Shown one piece after another: positions 1 through 9,299 of a stretch of DNA of 64,000 nucleotides (positions are counted from its first letter, which is position 1; every line of letters starts with the position of its first letter). Origin of the DNA: Sessilibacter corallicola (GTDB taxonomy: Bacteria; Pseudomonadota; Gammaproteobacteria; Pseudomonadales; Cellvibrionaceae). A program made the position numbers and the translations under genes. The notes beneath the pieces are model-generated. The model was not told the DNA's origin. It made no database searches and saw only the letters and a list, made by a program, of their open reading frames with translations. The stretch spans positions 833,001-897,000 of the forward strand of contig NZ_JAJSLX010000002.1 of assembly GCF_021290925.1 (NCBI RefSeq), in the 5' to 3' direction.

Positions 1-251
1 TGGTTATTTTATCGGCTGCGTTTTTATAAGTTTCCTTTTCTGTCGATTTCCCTCATCAATAGTCAGAAATGTCGATTGCTTCTAGGTTTCAGCATTAACT
101 CCCTTCGAAACGATTTAAATGTTCAAAAACCATGAACTGTGTGCGAACTTCTGTAACGAATTTCGTACCATATTAGGATTTATTCGATTTAATAACAGAC
201 AGTGCGGTTTTTTAGGTACTGCTCGACAATCAATGGTTTGGAACACATCAA

Positions 252-1559
252 ATGGAATGCAGTTATTGGGAATCTCTTTTAAGACAAACTGTTCAACCGA
301 TCAGAGCAATTGCAGTAATTTCTGCGGTGACCGTTTTTACTCAGCACGCTCATAGTTCCAGTTTCGGAATTTTTGAACCGAAGGCGCTAGCTATGGGTGG
401 CGCAAGCGTTGCAGTTTCTTCTATCGACAACGCCCAATTTTATAACCCGGCGTTGCTTGCGTTTCACGACACCGACGAAGACGTTAAAAATACCGGGCGC
501 TTTTATCTGCCCACCTCCAGTATTCAAATTCCTGAAGCAGCGTTTGATATTCAAGACATTGACGATGACGAATTAGTTGATCAACTCAGCGATTCTGTGG
601 ATCAATTTAACGCCGCTCCAGGCGTTGATAATGCCTCGGCGGTGGTAGTCTCTGCCGATGATTTACTGTCTGCATTGAATAATTTATCAGACTCAAATCT
701 ATCCCTCGATGGCTTCGCAGGCGTAGCGTTGGTGGAACCAGGTGTGCGCCAAGGTGGCGGTTTTTACCTAGGTGCTCGTGGTCTCGGCGGCGGAGAAATT
801 GATATTACGCCACAAGACCTGGAGCTTCTTAACGATTACAGCGAAGGGCTTGAATTCATCGCCAGTGCCGGTGCGCGAGGAGAGGCGCACCCGGAACTGT
901 TCAATGCCGACGGCAGTTTGATTGATCCACGAACCAGTTTAACCAGTGGCGCCAGCGCTGTGGGTGCAGCAGCGCTTGAGGTAGGGGTTAGCTTTGCTTA
1001 CGAATTTGATGTTTGGGGGCAGCCAGTGGCGTTTGGGTTGACGCCGAAATTTTCAAATATTTTCACCTACGAAGCGATTCTCGATATTCAAAACAACGAA
1101 GTGATTACTGAAAGCTCGGATCAGAGTGAAAGAGTGTTAAATCTGGACGTTGGTGTCGCCAGCTCTTACGGTCCTTGGGCCGCTGGTATTGCCGTCAAAG
1201 ATGTGTTTGAGCGCAGTATCGACACCGAATTGGGCAACGAAGTGTTTATTGGTACCAAGCCAAGATTGGGCCTTGCCTATCGAGGTGAGCGTTTTCAATT
1301 GGGTTTAGATTACGATTTAATCCCGATTAAACCCGTCGGAACTGAGTCTGAAACCCAAGAAATTGCGCTCGGTTTTAATTGGCAGTTATGGCGTACGTTT
1401 TCTTTGCGCGCTGGATTTCGACAGGATCAGGCATCGGACGCCGACAGCCAAGTTTCTCTAGGATTTGGCTTTCGTTGGCGTCGATTCTTAATGGACGCAG
1501 CGATCAGTGAAAGTAGTGATTCAAGTGCCGCTGCGTTGCAGTTTGGTTGGACGATGTAG
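252..1559 (+). CDS. TraF-like (PF13729-type) outer-membrane beta-barrel protein
   Basis: The 435-residue product has a hydrophobic stretch at about residues 18-35 that reads as a signal peptide. It is followed by FGIFEPKALAMGGASVA, the opening seen in the conjugal transfer TraF_2 family of predicted outer-membrane proteins. The rest alternates short amphipathic beta-strands (GVGVASSYGPWAAGIAV-like segments), and the end RWRRFLMDAAISES...LQFGWTM resembles closing barrel strands. Despite the family name there are no conjugation genes nearby, so a general barrel or porin-like role is more likely; substrate unknown. The ATG lacks a strong Shine-Dalgarno. It was chosen because the signal peptide follows it. 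Confidence 0.72.
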   Translation: MECSYWESLLRQTVQPIRAIAVISAVTVFTQHAHSSSFGIFEPKALAMGGASVAVSSIDNAQFYNPALLAFHDTDEDVKNTGRFYLPTSSIQIPEAAFDIQDIDDDELVDQLSDSVDQFNAAPGVDNASAVVVSADDLLSALNNLSDSNLSLDGFAGVALVEPGVRQGGGFYLGARGLGGGEIDITPQDLELLNDYSEGLEFIASAGARGEAHPELFNADGSLIDPRTSLTSGASAVGAAALEVGVSFAYEFDVWGQPVAFGLTPKFSNIFTYEAILDIQNNEVITESSDQSERVLNLDVGVASSYGPWAAGIAVKDVFERSIDTELGNEVFIGTKPRLGLAYRGERFQLGLDYDLIPIKPVGTESETQEIALGFNWQLWRTFSLRAGFRQDQASDADSQVSLGFGFRWRRFLMDAAISESSDSSAAALQFGWTM

Positions 1560-1637
1560 TGTTGAGACCGATAAACTAGGGTAGTGGTATCGATCAATAA
1601 CTTAACTGATTTGTTAAAATTAAACAGAATCTAGAGT

Positions 1638-2297
1638 ATGAATTCAACAAATACGATAACAACCGTGGTTGATGTTTTGCGTCACGGTCAGTGTGAGGGC
1701 GGTGAAATTTATCGGGGCTCAACCGATGTTGTATTAACTGAGTTGGGCTGGCAGCAGATGGCTAATTCTTTGCAGCCGTTACTCAACGATGACGGCAAAG
1801 CTCCTTGGAGCCAAATTATTTCTTCGCCTTTAAAGCGTTGCTTGCTTTTTTCCAAGCATCACTCCGAGCAGTGGAATGTGCCTCTTCGAATCGAAGAAAA
1901 TATCCGCGAAATGAGTTTCGGCGATTGGGAAGGTCAGTTAACGAAAGAAATTTATAAGGCCGATCCTGAGTTTGTATTAAAGTTTTATAACGACCCTGAA
2001 AATTATTTTCCTCCCAACAGTGAACACATAAGCGATGTTCAAAAACGCTTGGCGCTTGCGTGGCAGAAGGTGGTGGATGACCATTTGGGCGAGCATGTTT
2101 TAAAGGTAATGCATGGGGCGGCGATGCGTGTGTTGCTGCTGCATATTTTAAAAATGCCGTTTGAGCAGTTCAGAGTTTTTGAGATTCCGTTCGCCGGAAT
2201 GATTCGGCTTAAAATTATGACTCAAATTTCAGAGTCAGGAGAAAAGCAGCATCGCGTTGCTTTCAGCGGTTTTAATAAAATTGAAGCGTTAGATTAA
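1638..2297 (+). CDS. Histidine phosphatase family protein (phosphoglycerate mutase/CobC-like)
   Basis: This 219-residue cytosolic protein carries the histidine phosphatase signature LRHGQCEGG, with catalytic His16 in RHG. The second motif is the acid residue region EMSFGDWEG (Glu91) and the second histidine lies in MHGAAMR (His159). The family forms a phosphohistidine intermediate and removes phosphate from small metabolites. Size and the GDWEG motif recall alpha-ribazole phosphatases (CobC), but no cobalamin genes are near, so no substrate is assigned. It follows the barrel protein gene by 78 bases on the same strand and converges on the MFS gene. Confidence 0.82.
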   Translation: MNSTNTITTVVDVLRHGQCEGGEIYRGSTDVVLTELGWQQMANSLQPLLNDDGKAPWSQIISSPLKRCLLFSKHHSEQWNVPLRIEENIREMSFGDWEGQLTKEIYKADPEFVLKFYNDPENYFPPNSEHISDVQKRLALAWQKVVDDHLGEHVLKVMHGAAMRVLLLHILKMPFEQFRVFEIPFAGMIRLKIMTQISESGEKQHRVAFSGFNKIEALD

Positions 2298-2322
2298 TCA
2301 CATTCTGGTGCCATTATTGGTA

Positions 2323-2353
2323 ACGCTGATTGCAGTTTCACCATAATCAGCGT
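2323..2353. terminator. Hairpin between convergent genes
   Basis: ACGCTGATT pairs perfectly with AATCAGCGT across a 13-base loop, midway between two genes that end facing each other. There is no clear T-run on either side, so intrinsic termination is an inference from position. Confidence 0.4.
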
Positions 2354-2366
2354 AGCCAATCCAATC

Positions 2367-3767
2367 TTAATACTGTCCCTTTTTTCCCGCCAGCGATAAA
2401 CACAGTGCGATAAAACAATAAACCGAGGCAAATACCAAACTGGTTTGAATGGTTTGCAACAATAATGGACTTTCGTTCTCGGTAATGGGCGTAGAGCCGA
2501 TGTAGTGGCTAATCAAAAGCGTCACGATACCCATGCCAATAGTGTTGCCAGTTGTTCTCGATAAGTTGATCAGTGCTGCAGCCGCCCCCAGTTCTTTTCG
2601 CTCAATTGAATGCATGGCGACGTTGTTATTCGGTGTTGTGAAGAAGCCGTAACCAACCCCCAATCCCAGCATAATTAAACTGATCACCATTGCCGGTGAA
2701 TCGGCGTGTACCTGTGAGAATGAAATAAATGAGGCGAGCGCGAACACACAGCCGATAGCGGCGATGATTCGAGCATTGAATTTATCAGACAGTTTGCCAG
2801 CAATTGGCGCTAGTGGCGCCATTGCGACGGCTTGTAAGAGCATGATATGACCGGCTTGGCTTGGGCTCATGCCTTGAATGTATTGTAAATACATACTGGC
2901 AATGATCGAAATCGGATAACTGGCGGCGTACATTGCCACAGTCGCAATCAAAGACAGCGTAAAACCTTTGTGTTCTGTGAATAAACTGAGCCTGACCAGC
3001 GGATTCGCGACTGTTTTTTGATGTTTGATAAACCAAACTAAGCAGGCGATGCCCACCAGTAACAAGGCGGAATATTCAAGTTTGGGTAAGCCGGATAAAC
3101 CCACGACTAAACACACACTCCAAACCGCAAAAATACTGGAACCGAGCCAATCAAATTTGCCGACGCTCGGGTTTTTCCATTCACCTTTTAATCGAGTAAT
3201 GGCAATCATCAAGCAAAACAGTGCTGGAACTTGAATCCAAAAAACACTTCGCCAACCTAAATACTCCGTTGCCCAGCCCCCGAGCGCAGGCGCGACGGCC
3301 AAACCACAGTAAAGTGCAAATGCATTAACACCTAAGGGAAGGCCCCGTTTGTTGGGTGGAAACACGGAAGTCAGTATCGCCATGGAGCAGCCAAAAATCA
3401 TGGCGCTGGCGACACCTTGAATAAAGCGACAAGCGATCAGCCAGTAAATGTCATTGGCCATCGCAGCCAATAATGTGCCGACGGTATTGGTAATAATGCC
3501 AATCAGATACACGCGCTTTCTACCGATGTTATCGGCCAATTTGCTGAACGGTAGCATCAGCGCGATATTACCCAGCAAGAATATAGTCGGAACCCAGCCG
3601 ATCAAAACCGCATCGGCATTTAATGCATTGGCAATCGTTGGCAGAGCAACGTTGACCGTAGCCAAGGTGACCGGGCCCAAAAAAGCTCCAAAGCTAACAA
3701 CGAGCATGGCGTAGATTTGGGCTTTGGAATTGTCTTGGTAGTAGGCTTGGGTTTGTTCTGGAGTCAA
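2367..3767 (-). CDS. MFS transporter, DHA2-type drug efflux family
   Basis: A 466-residue polytopic membrane protein with about 13-14 hydrophobic segments. The loop motif LADNIGRKRVY between helices 2 and 3 is the MFS motif A (consensus DxxGRR/K). ALGGWATEYLGWRSVFW, near helix 5, matches motif C and the WRWIF-type sequence of 14-TM DHA2 proton-drug antiporters. Expected to export small toxic compounds using the proton gradient; substrate cannot be read from sequence. The start is a TTG preceded by CCGAGG at a spacing of five bases. No regulator gene is adjacent. Confidence 0.83.
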   Translation of the reverse strand: MTPEQTQAYYQDNSKAQIYAMLVVSFGAFLGPVTLATVNVALPTIANALNADAVLIGWVPTIFLLGNIALMLPFSKLADNIGRKRVYLIGIITNTVGTLLAAMANDIYWLIACRFIQGVASAMIFGCSMAILTSVFPPNKRGLPLGVNAFALYCGLAVAPALGGWATEYLGWRSVFWIQVPALFCLMIAITRLKGEWKNPSVGKFDWLGSSIFAVWSVCLVVGLSGLPKLEYSALLLVGIACLVWFIKHQKTVANPLVRLSLFTEHKGFTLSLIATVAMYAASYPISIIASMYLQYIQGMSPSQAGHIMLLQAVAMAPLAPIAGKLSDKFNARIIAAIGCVFALASFISFSQVHADSPAMVISLIMLGLGVGYGFFTTPNNNVAMHSIERKELGAAAALINLSRTTGNTIGMGIVTLLISHYIGSTPITENESPLLLQTIQTSLVFASVYCFIALCLSLAGKKGQY

Positions 3768-4394
3768 ATCAACCTCGGTAATACAACAAGTCGGGCGTGT
3801 GTGATGACTATCATATCAAACTTGAAGAACCTAGCTGGGACACCGGTAGAAATAATTTCGGTCTGTTACGCCAGTGGTAAAACGTTTTCTACACATTCTT
3901 AAGAAACCTGTGATTAACCCCAAGCCTTGTGACTCTCAAATTGTGCACTGCAAAAAAGAGTGGGTGTTGTTTGCAAGGCGAGTAACGCTCTGCCACAAAA
4001 AGTTCTGTCGGTATTTTTACCAGAGGGATTCTACGTAAGTCGTAACATGGGTTTTGATGGCGAGCATCTAGATTTTTGTGAGATGCGCAATTGAGGATAT
4101 TCGACAAGCTGAAAACAAACACTGGTATGTAAAGTGGATTGTTTATCTGGGATGGATTCTTGATTGGGTCAATTCGAAAGGGTGAGAGTAAAACTTAATT
4201 AAATGTATTGTACGTGCAATCAGTTGGTTATTAACAAATTACAAACTCTGTATTGAAAATTGTCATGAAAGTTTCATGATCGATTGAAAAGGTAAGTAAA
4301 TAAAGACAAAAAAGCAGCGATGTTATCGCTGCTTTTTTTGTTTCATCAACAGATGTAGCGTGTAGTGTGAGCCCAGAGTCTGGCCAGGCGGCAC
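3768..4394. other. Intergenic stretch, no gene seen
   Basis: About 630 bases between the MFS start and the HU-type gene end. Reading frames here are short and have no recognisable protein. CCTGTGATTAACCCCAAG near 3907 resembles one end of the 265-bp inverted-repeat element described elsewhere in this window, but no partner end is present. The right part holds the terminator of the HU-type gene. Confidence 0.4.
4308..4339 (-). terminator. Rho-independent terminator, likely bidirectional
   Basis: GCAGCGAT and ATCGCTGC form a perfect stem with a three-base loop. It has A-runs on one side and T-runs on the other, so it can end transcription on both strands. It lies about 55 bases beyond the stop of the HU-type gene. 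Confidence 0.85.
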
Positions 4395-4766
4395 TTATTC
4401 GGCCATTTCTTTTAATTTTTTAAGCGGACGAATTTTAACTTGTATGCTAGCAGGTTTTGCTTTGAACACGGTCTCTTCGCCAGTGAATGGGTTGATACCT
4501 TTACGTGCTTTTTTCGCAGGCTTCTTAACAGTAGTTACTTTTAAGAGACCAGGAAGAACGAAATCACCGCAGCCGCCACGTTTTTTAAGATGGCCAGCCA
4601 TGATGTCCGATAATTCGTCAAGAACAGCTTGTACTTGTTTTTTAGGGACTTCGGTGTTTTCAGAGATTTGAGTCAAGATTTGGGTTTTAGTGTAACGTTC
4701 TGCAATAGGCTTAATACGTTTAACAGGCGCTGCTTTAGCGGCAGCTGGAGATTTGCGGACGGCCAT
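4395..4766 (-). CDS. HU/IHF-family DNA-binding protein with N-terminal extension
   Basis: The 123-residue protein holds the histone-like fold: KTQILTQISENTEVPKKQVQAVL forms the N-terminal helices. GINPFTGEETVFKAKPAS corresponds to the DNA-contacting arm region that is GRNPqTGe in HU. A basic, alanine-rich N-terminal extension of about 25 residues (AAAKAAPVKRIKP) and a lysine-rich middle (KKPAKKARK) make it longer and more basic than the usual 90-residue HU. The start was placed at MAVRKSP because AAGGA lies eight bases upstream; a longer reading frame exists but is less likely. Probable role: nucleoid architecture. Confidence 0.85.
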   Translation of the reverse strand: MAVRKSPAAAKAAPVKRIKPIAERYTKTQILTQISENTEVPKKQVQAVLDELSDIMAGHLKKRGGCGDFVLPGLLKVTTVKKPAKKARKGINPFTGEETVFKAKPASIQVKIRPLKKLKEMAE

Positions 4767-4989
4767 ACTGGGTTCCTTGTTGTTGATATTTGTTTGAAAC
4801 ACGGGCGCAGGTTGAAATTTAAAACTACAGGTGCGCTTATTGTGGCTAAGAAATACTGTATTTAAAGTATAGAATTACATCTTAGACGCGCAATAGCGCC
4901 CGCAGCACATTATATATAGTATAAAAATAAGCTCCGCAATAATTTTATTTGAAAAAATACGTTTTTGCCCTATTTTTTTCGATAAAAAA

Positions 4990-6105
4990 TTACTGAGTAG
5001 TCACTTGATTAAACATTTTTACCCAAAATGGACTGAATCGAGTGCCGCTGAAACGATTGATTTCCATGATCGCGCGATATTGGGGTCTTTGACGTTGTTG
5101 TCGATATTCATTACCAACACTACACGCAAAATAACTGTCTGCAATGGCGAGAATTTTAGCGCCGTCACAAATTTGAGATTCTTCTAAGCCTACCGGATAA
5201 CCGGAGCCATCATGGTACTCATGATGCTGTAAAACCATCTCACTGGCTTCGAGCCAACCCAGTCGTTTTAGCGGTTCTGCTCCCAAGCGTAAATGGTCTC
5301 GCATAGTACATTGGTCTAAGTCGTTAAACGGCTGGTTTTTATGCAGAATCTCAAGCGGAATAAATGTCATTCCAAGATCGTGGGCGATTGCCGCCATGGC
5401 TAATTGATTTGGGTCTGACGGATTATTCGCCTTCTGATTCATCAGTAGCGATAATTTAGTAATTAATTCTGTTCGACCTGCCCAGCGCGGCGATCGACTT
5501 TCGACAGCCGGTGTAAGATTGAGCATCAACAGTAAATCGTCGTGATGGTCGATGCCAAAATTGGTCAACCACTGAGGCAATTTTTCAAGCGTGGTTGTTG
5601 TTGCGGATGTCGGCAGTAACTGAGTTGGGACGGTTTGATGTTCGAGTAATAACTGGCTCAGAGCATTTTCAATTTGTTGTGTTACTTGATGTTCATCGGC
5701 GGTAACAATTTTTGTTGTGTGTCGACACAAATCTTTAATTTCTTGGCTTTCGTGCTCTTCAATTTTACCGAATGTGATTTTCTCGACAGTTTCTCGAATG
5801 AGCAGCAAACACAACAGCAAGACATCGTTAAGCGCAGTAGTTAACGCTAATGTGTTTGAACTCAGTTCTTCCAGTAAGTCTTCTACACTTTGAATCAGTG
5901 GCGATAAAACGTTAACTCGCTCAACTAACAACAAGCTCTTTATTTGACGTACCGATTGATTCAAATTTTCCAGTGCCGATTTGTCATTGGGGGAAAATTC
6001 AAGATGCAAGAGCAATTGCGTACAGGTTGTATGAAACTGATCAATATTTTCTAGCAGGTCCATTCCTGAACTTTCTTCTAGAAATTCTGGCGAGCTAAAT
6101 AGCAT
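4990..6105 (-). CDS. HD-GYP domain protein with degenerate HPt-like N-terminus
   Basis: The 371-residue protein ends in an HD-GYP domain (about 185-360), a class that hydrolyses cyclic-di-GMP. His242-Asp243, His271, HHEYHDGSGYP (His294-His295 through Pro304) and the later Asp in AIADSYF are present. However, the usual HDxGK motif reads HDLGM, losing the lysine. Residues about 40-85 (SVRQIKSLLL...LIQSVEDLLEEL) look like an HPt helix bundle in which the phospho-accepting His is replaced by Arg53. So it may be a signalling protein with altered or lost activity. AGGAG lies about 11 bases before the start. Monocistronic and divergent from the fmdB-aspS unit. Confidence 0.8.
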   Translation of the reverse strand: MLFSSPEFLEESSGMDLLENIDQFHTTCTQLLLHLEFSPNDKSALENLNQSVRQIKSLLLVERVNVLSPLIQSVEDLLEELSSNTLALTTALNDVLLLCLLLIRETVEKITFGKIEEHESQEIKDLCRHTTKIVTADEHQVTQQIENALSQLLLEHQTVPTQLLPTSATTTTLEKLPQWLTNFGIDHHDDLLLMLNLTPAVESRSPRWAGRTELITKLSLLMNQKANNPSDPNQLAMAAIAHDLGMTFIPLEILHKNQPFNDLDQCTMRDHLRLGAEPLKRLGWLEASEMVLQHHEYHDGSGYPVGLEESQICDGAKILAIADSYFACSVGNEYRQQRQRPQYRAIMEINRFSGTRFSPFWVKMFNQVTTQ

Positions 6106-6668
6106 TATCTGTGAGACTCCTCTGATGAAAAGCGTGTTGCTGCCGTTCCTTTGGCTTTATGCGTCATAAACGAGAGAATCGAGCCAATTTGAATTGTTGT
6201 ATTTCAGACTAGCAGAGGAAAATGACGCTTTTACTTCACCAGTAGCTACCAAGACTTTAGTATATAAATCAGTGAGTTATATGTGTAATAAACAATCAAA
6301 AATTTGATATTGGTGAATAATTTGTTCGGTTAGTCTTCTGGGTGGGATTTATTTGTGTTTTCGGTCTTTGGTCTGCACCGGTTTCGAAAAGTTGAACTCA
6401 TCAACCTTTAAAATAGCGCTAACTGTCCCGAAATAGTCTGTATCTGCGAGATAAGGCAAAAGCTATTTATACAACGGTTAAATGGTGTTTTTTGATGTTT
6501 ATATCGTTGGCTATTGCGCTATAATGCGCCGCTTTTGCAGATGTAAAATACTTTGCACAGGGTTCAGGCGCCGATTGACGCTAGGCGAGCGTTTCGGGCT
6601 TGAGAGTTGTATTCCAGCTTCGCCGAAGCCACGTGTAAAGCGGTATGTGGAAGGACTAGGAGATTGTT
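6106..6668. other. Divergent intergenic region upstream of fmdB-aspS
   Basis: About 560 bases between the HD-GYP gene and the fmdB-like gene. A TATAAT hexamer at 6520-6525 is the best -10 candidate for the rightward unit, but no good -35 is spaced correctly. A GC-rich 5-prime leader of about 130 bases follows, with GGCGCCGATTG/TTCGCCGAAGCC-type short repeats that could fold. No gene seen. Confidence 0.45.
6520..6525 (+). promoter_or_regulatory. Candidate -10 box for fmdB-aspS
   Basis: An exact TATAAT lies in a GC-rich setting, about 145 bases before the fmdB-like start. The -35 element is poor, so this is a tentative call. Confidence 0.35.
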
Positions 6669-6956
6669 ATGCCTATCTATGAGTATGTATGTAAGTCGTG
6701 TGACCATGAGTTTGAAGCATTACAGAAAATGTCTGACGACCCTCTCACTCAATGCCCACAGTGTAATAATTTAAGTTTGACCAAGAAGATTTCAGCGGCA
6801 GGTTTTCGGTTATCCGGCAGTGGCTGGTATGAAACAGACTTCAAATCCGGTAAGAAGAAAAACCTCACTTCTTCGTCTGATAGCAAATCCCAAGAGTCTG
6901 GAACGCAGTCTTCAGGTTCGAGTAAGACAAAAAGTACACCAGCGGCGACCAGTTAA
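6669..6956 (+). CDS. FmdB-family zinc ribbon protein
   Basis: This 95-residue protein begins MPIYEYVCKSCDHEFE. It has two CxxC pairs (Cys8/Cys11 and Cys29/Cys32) that form the single zinc ribbon of the FmdB/CxxC_CxxC_SSSS family. The C-terminal third is low-complexity Ser/Thr/Lys, as is typical. Its biochemical role is not firmly known; the name comes from a putative regulator of formamidase. It sits 71 bases upstream of aspS on the same strand, a pairing common in pseudomonads and relatives, and is probably co-transcribed. GGAAGGACTAGGAG precedes the start. Confidence 0.9.
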   Translation: MPIYEYVCKSCDHEFEALQKMSDDPLTQCPQCNNLSLTKKISAAGFRLSGSGWYETDFKSGKKKNLTSSSDSKSQESGTQSSGSSKTKSTPAATS

Positions 6957-7027
6957 GTTTGCAACGGGTCGCTCTCGACAAAATTTAAGCAGCCAAATGG
7001 CTCATTGGTAAACAACAGGAAAGTAAT

Positions 7028-8809
7028 ATGCGCTCTCAGTATTGTGGCGTTCTTAACGCTTCATACATTGATCAGGAAGTCACATTGTGTGGCTGGGTAG
7101 ATCGCCGACGTGATCACGGTGGTGTCATTTTTATCGATTTGCGTGATCGCGATGGTATCGTACAGGTAGTTTTTGATTCTGATAGCGCAGACTTTGAAAC
7201 TGCAGATAAGATTCGAAGTGAATACGTATTAAAAGTTACCGGACGTGTTCGTGCGCGCTCGCAAGAGACCGTGAATCCGAACATGGCCACCGGCGAAATT
7301 GAAGTTTACGGCAATGACCTCGAAATTTTAAACGCTGCTGAGACGCCTCCGTTCCCGCTAAATGAGCACTCCAATGTTGGTGAAGACGTTCGCTTAAAGT
7401 ACCGTTTTCTCGATTTGCGCCGCGGTGAAATGCAAAATAACCTTCGCTTGCGTGCCCGAGTTACCAGTGCTATCCGCACGTTCCTCGACGAAAACGGCTT
7501 TTTAGACATCGAAACGCCGATTCTAACTCGCGCTACTCCAGAAGGTGCTCGCGATTACTTAGTACCTTCGCGTACCCACGACGGTAAGTTCTTTGCGTTG
7601 CCACAATCGCCTCAGTTATTTAAGCAACTGTTGATGGTTTCTGGCTACGACCGTTACTACCAAATTGCCAAGTGTTTCCGCGACGAAGATTTACGTGCGG
7701 ATCGCCAGCCGGAATTTACCCAAATTGATATCGAAACGTCGTTTTTAAACGATGAAGAAATCATGGGCTTAACCGAAGAAATGATCAAAAACCTATTCCA
7801 AGAGGTGAAGGGTGTTGATCTCGGTGAATTCCCAAGAATGCCATACGCTGAGGCAATGGAAAAATACGGTTCTGACAAACCTGATTTGCGTATTCCACTA
7901 GAGCTTGTCGACATCAAAGAATACTTAAAAGATGTTGATTTTAAAGTGTTCGCAGGTCCGGCTAATGATCCTGCTTGTCGCGTCACAGCATTAAAAGTTG
8001 ATGGCGGTGCGGTGTTGTCTCGAAAACAAATCGACGATTACACTAAGTTTGTCGGTATTTATGGCGCTAAAGGTTTGGCGTGGATTAAAGTCAACGAACT
8101 TGAAAAAGGCATCGAAGGTTTGCAATCGCCAATCATCAAGTTTATTGGCGACGACGTTACGTTGAAATTAATGGAACGCCTGAATGTTAAAAATGGCGAT
8201 ATCGTTTTCTTCGGCGCCGACAAAACCAAAGTTGTGACCGAAGCGTTAGGCGCACTTCGAATCAAAGTTGGTCATGACCTCGATCTATTAACCTCTGAGT
8301 GGGCGCCACTTTGGGTTGTTGATTTTCCAATGTTTGAGGAAAACGACGATGGCAGCATGACCGCACTTCACCATCCGTTTACCGCACCTTCTTGCACACC
8401 AGAAGAGCTAAAAGCGAAGCCGCTTGAAGCGCTTTCTGTTGCCTACGATATGGTCTTAAACGGCACCGAATTAGGTGGTGGTTCGATTCGTATTCATCGT
8501 CAAGAAATGCAACAAGCTGTTTTTGAAACGCTTGGTATCAACGAAGAAGAGCAAAACGAAAAATTCGGCTTCTTGTTGGACGCTCTAAAATACGGTGCAC
8601 CGCCACACGGTGGTTTGGCTTTTGGTTTGGATCGCTTAGTCATGTTAATGACCGGTGCTGATTCAATTCGCGACGTTATCGCCTTCCCGAAAACGCAAAC
8701 CGCAGCGTGTGTTATGACTGACGCGCCAGGAATGGCTGATAAAAATCAACTTAAAGAGTTGAATATTCAGTTGCGCAAAAAAGAGAAAGAAAAGGAAAAA
8801 GAAGGTTAA
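7028..8809 (+). CDS. aspS: Aspartyl-tRNA synthetase
   Basis: A 593-residue class II synthetase of the long bacterial type. The OB-fold anticodon-binding domain is at about 1-110 ([26 protein letters not shown]). Motif 2 is [18 protein letters not shown]. The bacterial GAD insertion falls at about 300-410, and motif 3 is [15 protein letters not shown] near the C-terminus. It joins aspartate to tRNA-Asp in the cytosol. GGAAAG lies six to ten bases before the ATG. The protein ends in a lysine/glutamate-rich tail ([10 protein letters not shown]). In many gammaproteobacteria yebC and ruvC follow directly; here the next 5.5 kb are different genes. Confidence 0.98.
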   Translation: MRSQYCGVLNASYIDQEVTLCGWVDRRRDHGGVIFIDLRDRDGIVQVVFDSDSADFETADKIRSEYVLKVTGRVRARSQETVNPNMATGEIEVYGNDLEILNAAETPPFPLNEHSNVGEDVRLKYRFLDLRRGEMQNNLRLRARVTSAIRTFLDENGFLDIETPILTRATPEGARDYLVPSRTHDGKFFALPQSPQLFKQLLMVSGYDRYYQIAKCFRDEDLRADRQPEFTQIDIETSFLNDEEIMGLTEEMIKNLFQEVKGVDLGEFPRMPYAEAMEKYGSDKPDLRIPLELVDIKEYLKDVDFKVFAGPANDPACRVTALKVDGGAVLSRKQIDDYTKFVGIYGAKGLAWIKVNELEKGIEGLQSPIIKFIGDDVTLKLMERLNVKNGDIVFFGADKTKVVTEALGALRIKVGHDLDLLTSEWAPLWVVDFPMFEENDDGSMTALHHPFTAPSCTPEELKAKPLEALSVAYDMVLNGTELGGGSIRIHRQEMQQAVFETLGINEEEQNEKFGFLLDALKYGAPPHGGLAFGLDRLVMLMTGADSIRDVIAFPKTQTAACVMTDAPGMADKNQLKELNIQLRKKEKEKEKEG

Positions 8810-8837
8810 TTAAATAATTTTCTATACTCTTTTCTAC

Positions 8838-8866
8838 AAAAAAACCGGCAACTGCCGGTTTTTTTG
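8838..8866 (+). terminator. Rho-independent terminator of aspS
   Basis: ACCGGCA and TGCCGGT form a tight stem with a two-base loop, followed by a seven-base T-run. The A-run on the left makes it usable for leftward transcription too. Confidence 0.9.
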
Positions 8867-8923
8867 TTTTTGTACTCTGAGAAATTTTTTAATAGCCAGA
8901 GATATGATTACTGAGTCGTAAAA

Positions 8924-9235
8924 TTACATTTCGACAATTTCTGCAATTTCAAGCGTGCCATTGATGTCGAAAAATGGGCATGACTTTACTTTTGCAATAG
9001 CCTCGTCAATGTTTGCAGCTTTAATGATGGTGTGACCACTCATGCTCGTTGCGCTGGATTCCATCAGGGAGCCATCGGCATTGAGAGTGCGGCTGTTTTT
9101 GTAAGGCACCATTGGCTTTACAACGTCTTCGCCTAATGATTGCAACCATTGTTGATAAGATTCGAAATGCTTTTTGCCTTCTTCGGGGGTTTTGGGATGT
9201 TCTCCGCCAAAGTAGGTGATAATAAACTGACTCAT
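8924..9235 (-). CDS. YciI-like (YCII/DGPF-type) small protein
   Basis: The 103-residue protein begins MSQFIITYFGGEHPKTPEEGKKHF. It has the ferredoxin-like layout of the YCII-related superfamily, with a short Trp-containing helix (YQQWLQSLG) and a central ATSMSGHTIIKAANIDEAIAKVKSCPFF segment. These proteins are small dimeric alpha-beta barrels; most have no known reaction. The start is set by GAGGG eight bases upstream; an upstream in-frame start would overlap the neighbouring lipoprotein gene. It lies 64 bases past that gene on the same strand, so the two may form an operon. Confidence 0.8.
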   Translation of the reverse strand: MSQFIITYFGGEHPKTPEEGKKHFESYQQWLQSLGEDVVKPMVPYKNSRTLNADGSLMESSATSMSGHTIIKAANIDEAIAKVKSCPFFDINGTLEIAEIVEM

Positions 9236-9299
9236 AATAATACCCTCGGTATTTTTTATGGCTTTGCCAATCTGGATGGGTTGCCAGATTGGCAAAAGA

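Noticed and set aside
252-1559. Conjugation gene, because of the TraF family name
   Set aside because: No other transfer genes, relaxase or origin are near. The protein is a general outer-membrane barrel of the TraF_2 type.
3900-4122. Possible third, decayed copy of the 265-bp element (CCTGTGATTAACCCCAAG resembles one end)
   Set aside because: Only about 18 bases match, the interior does not align by eye, and no opposite end was found.
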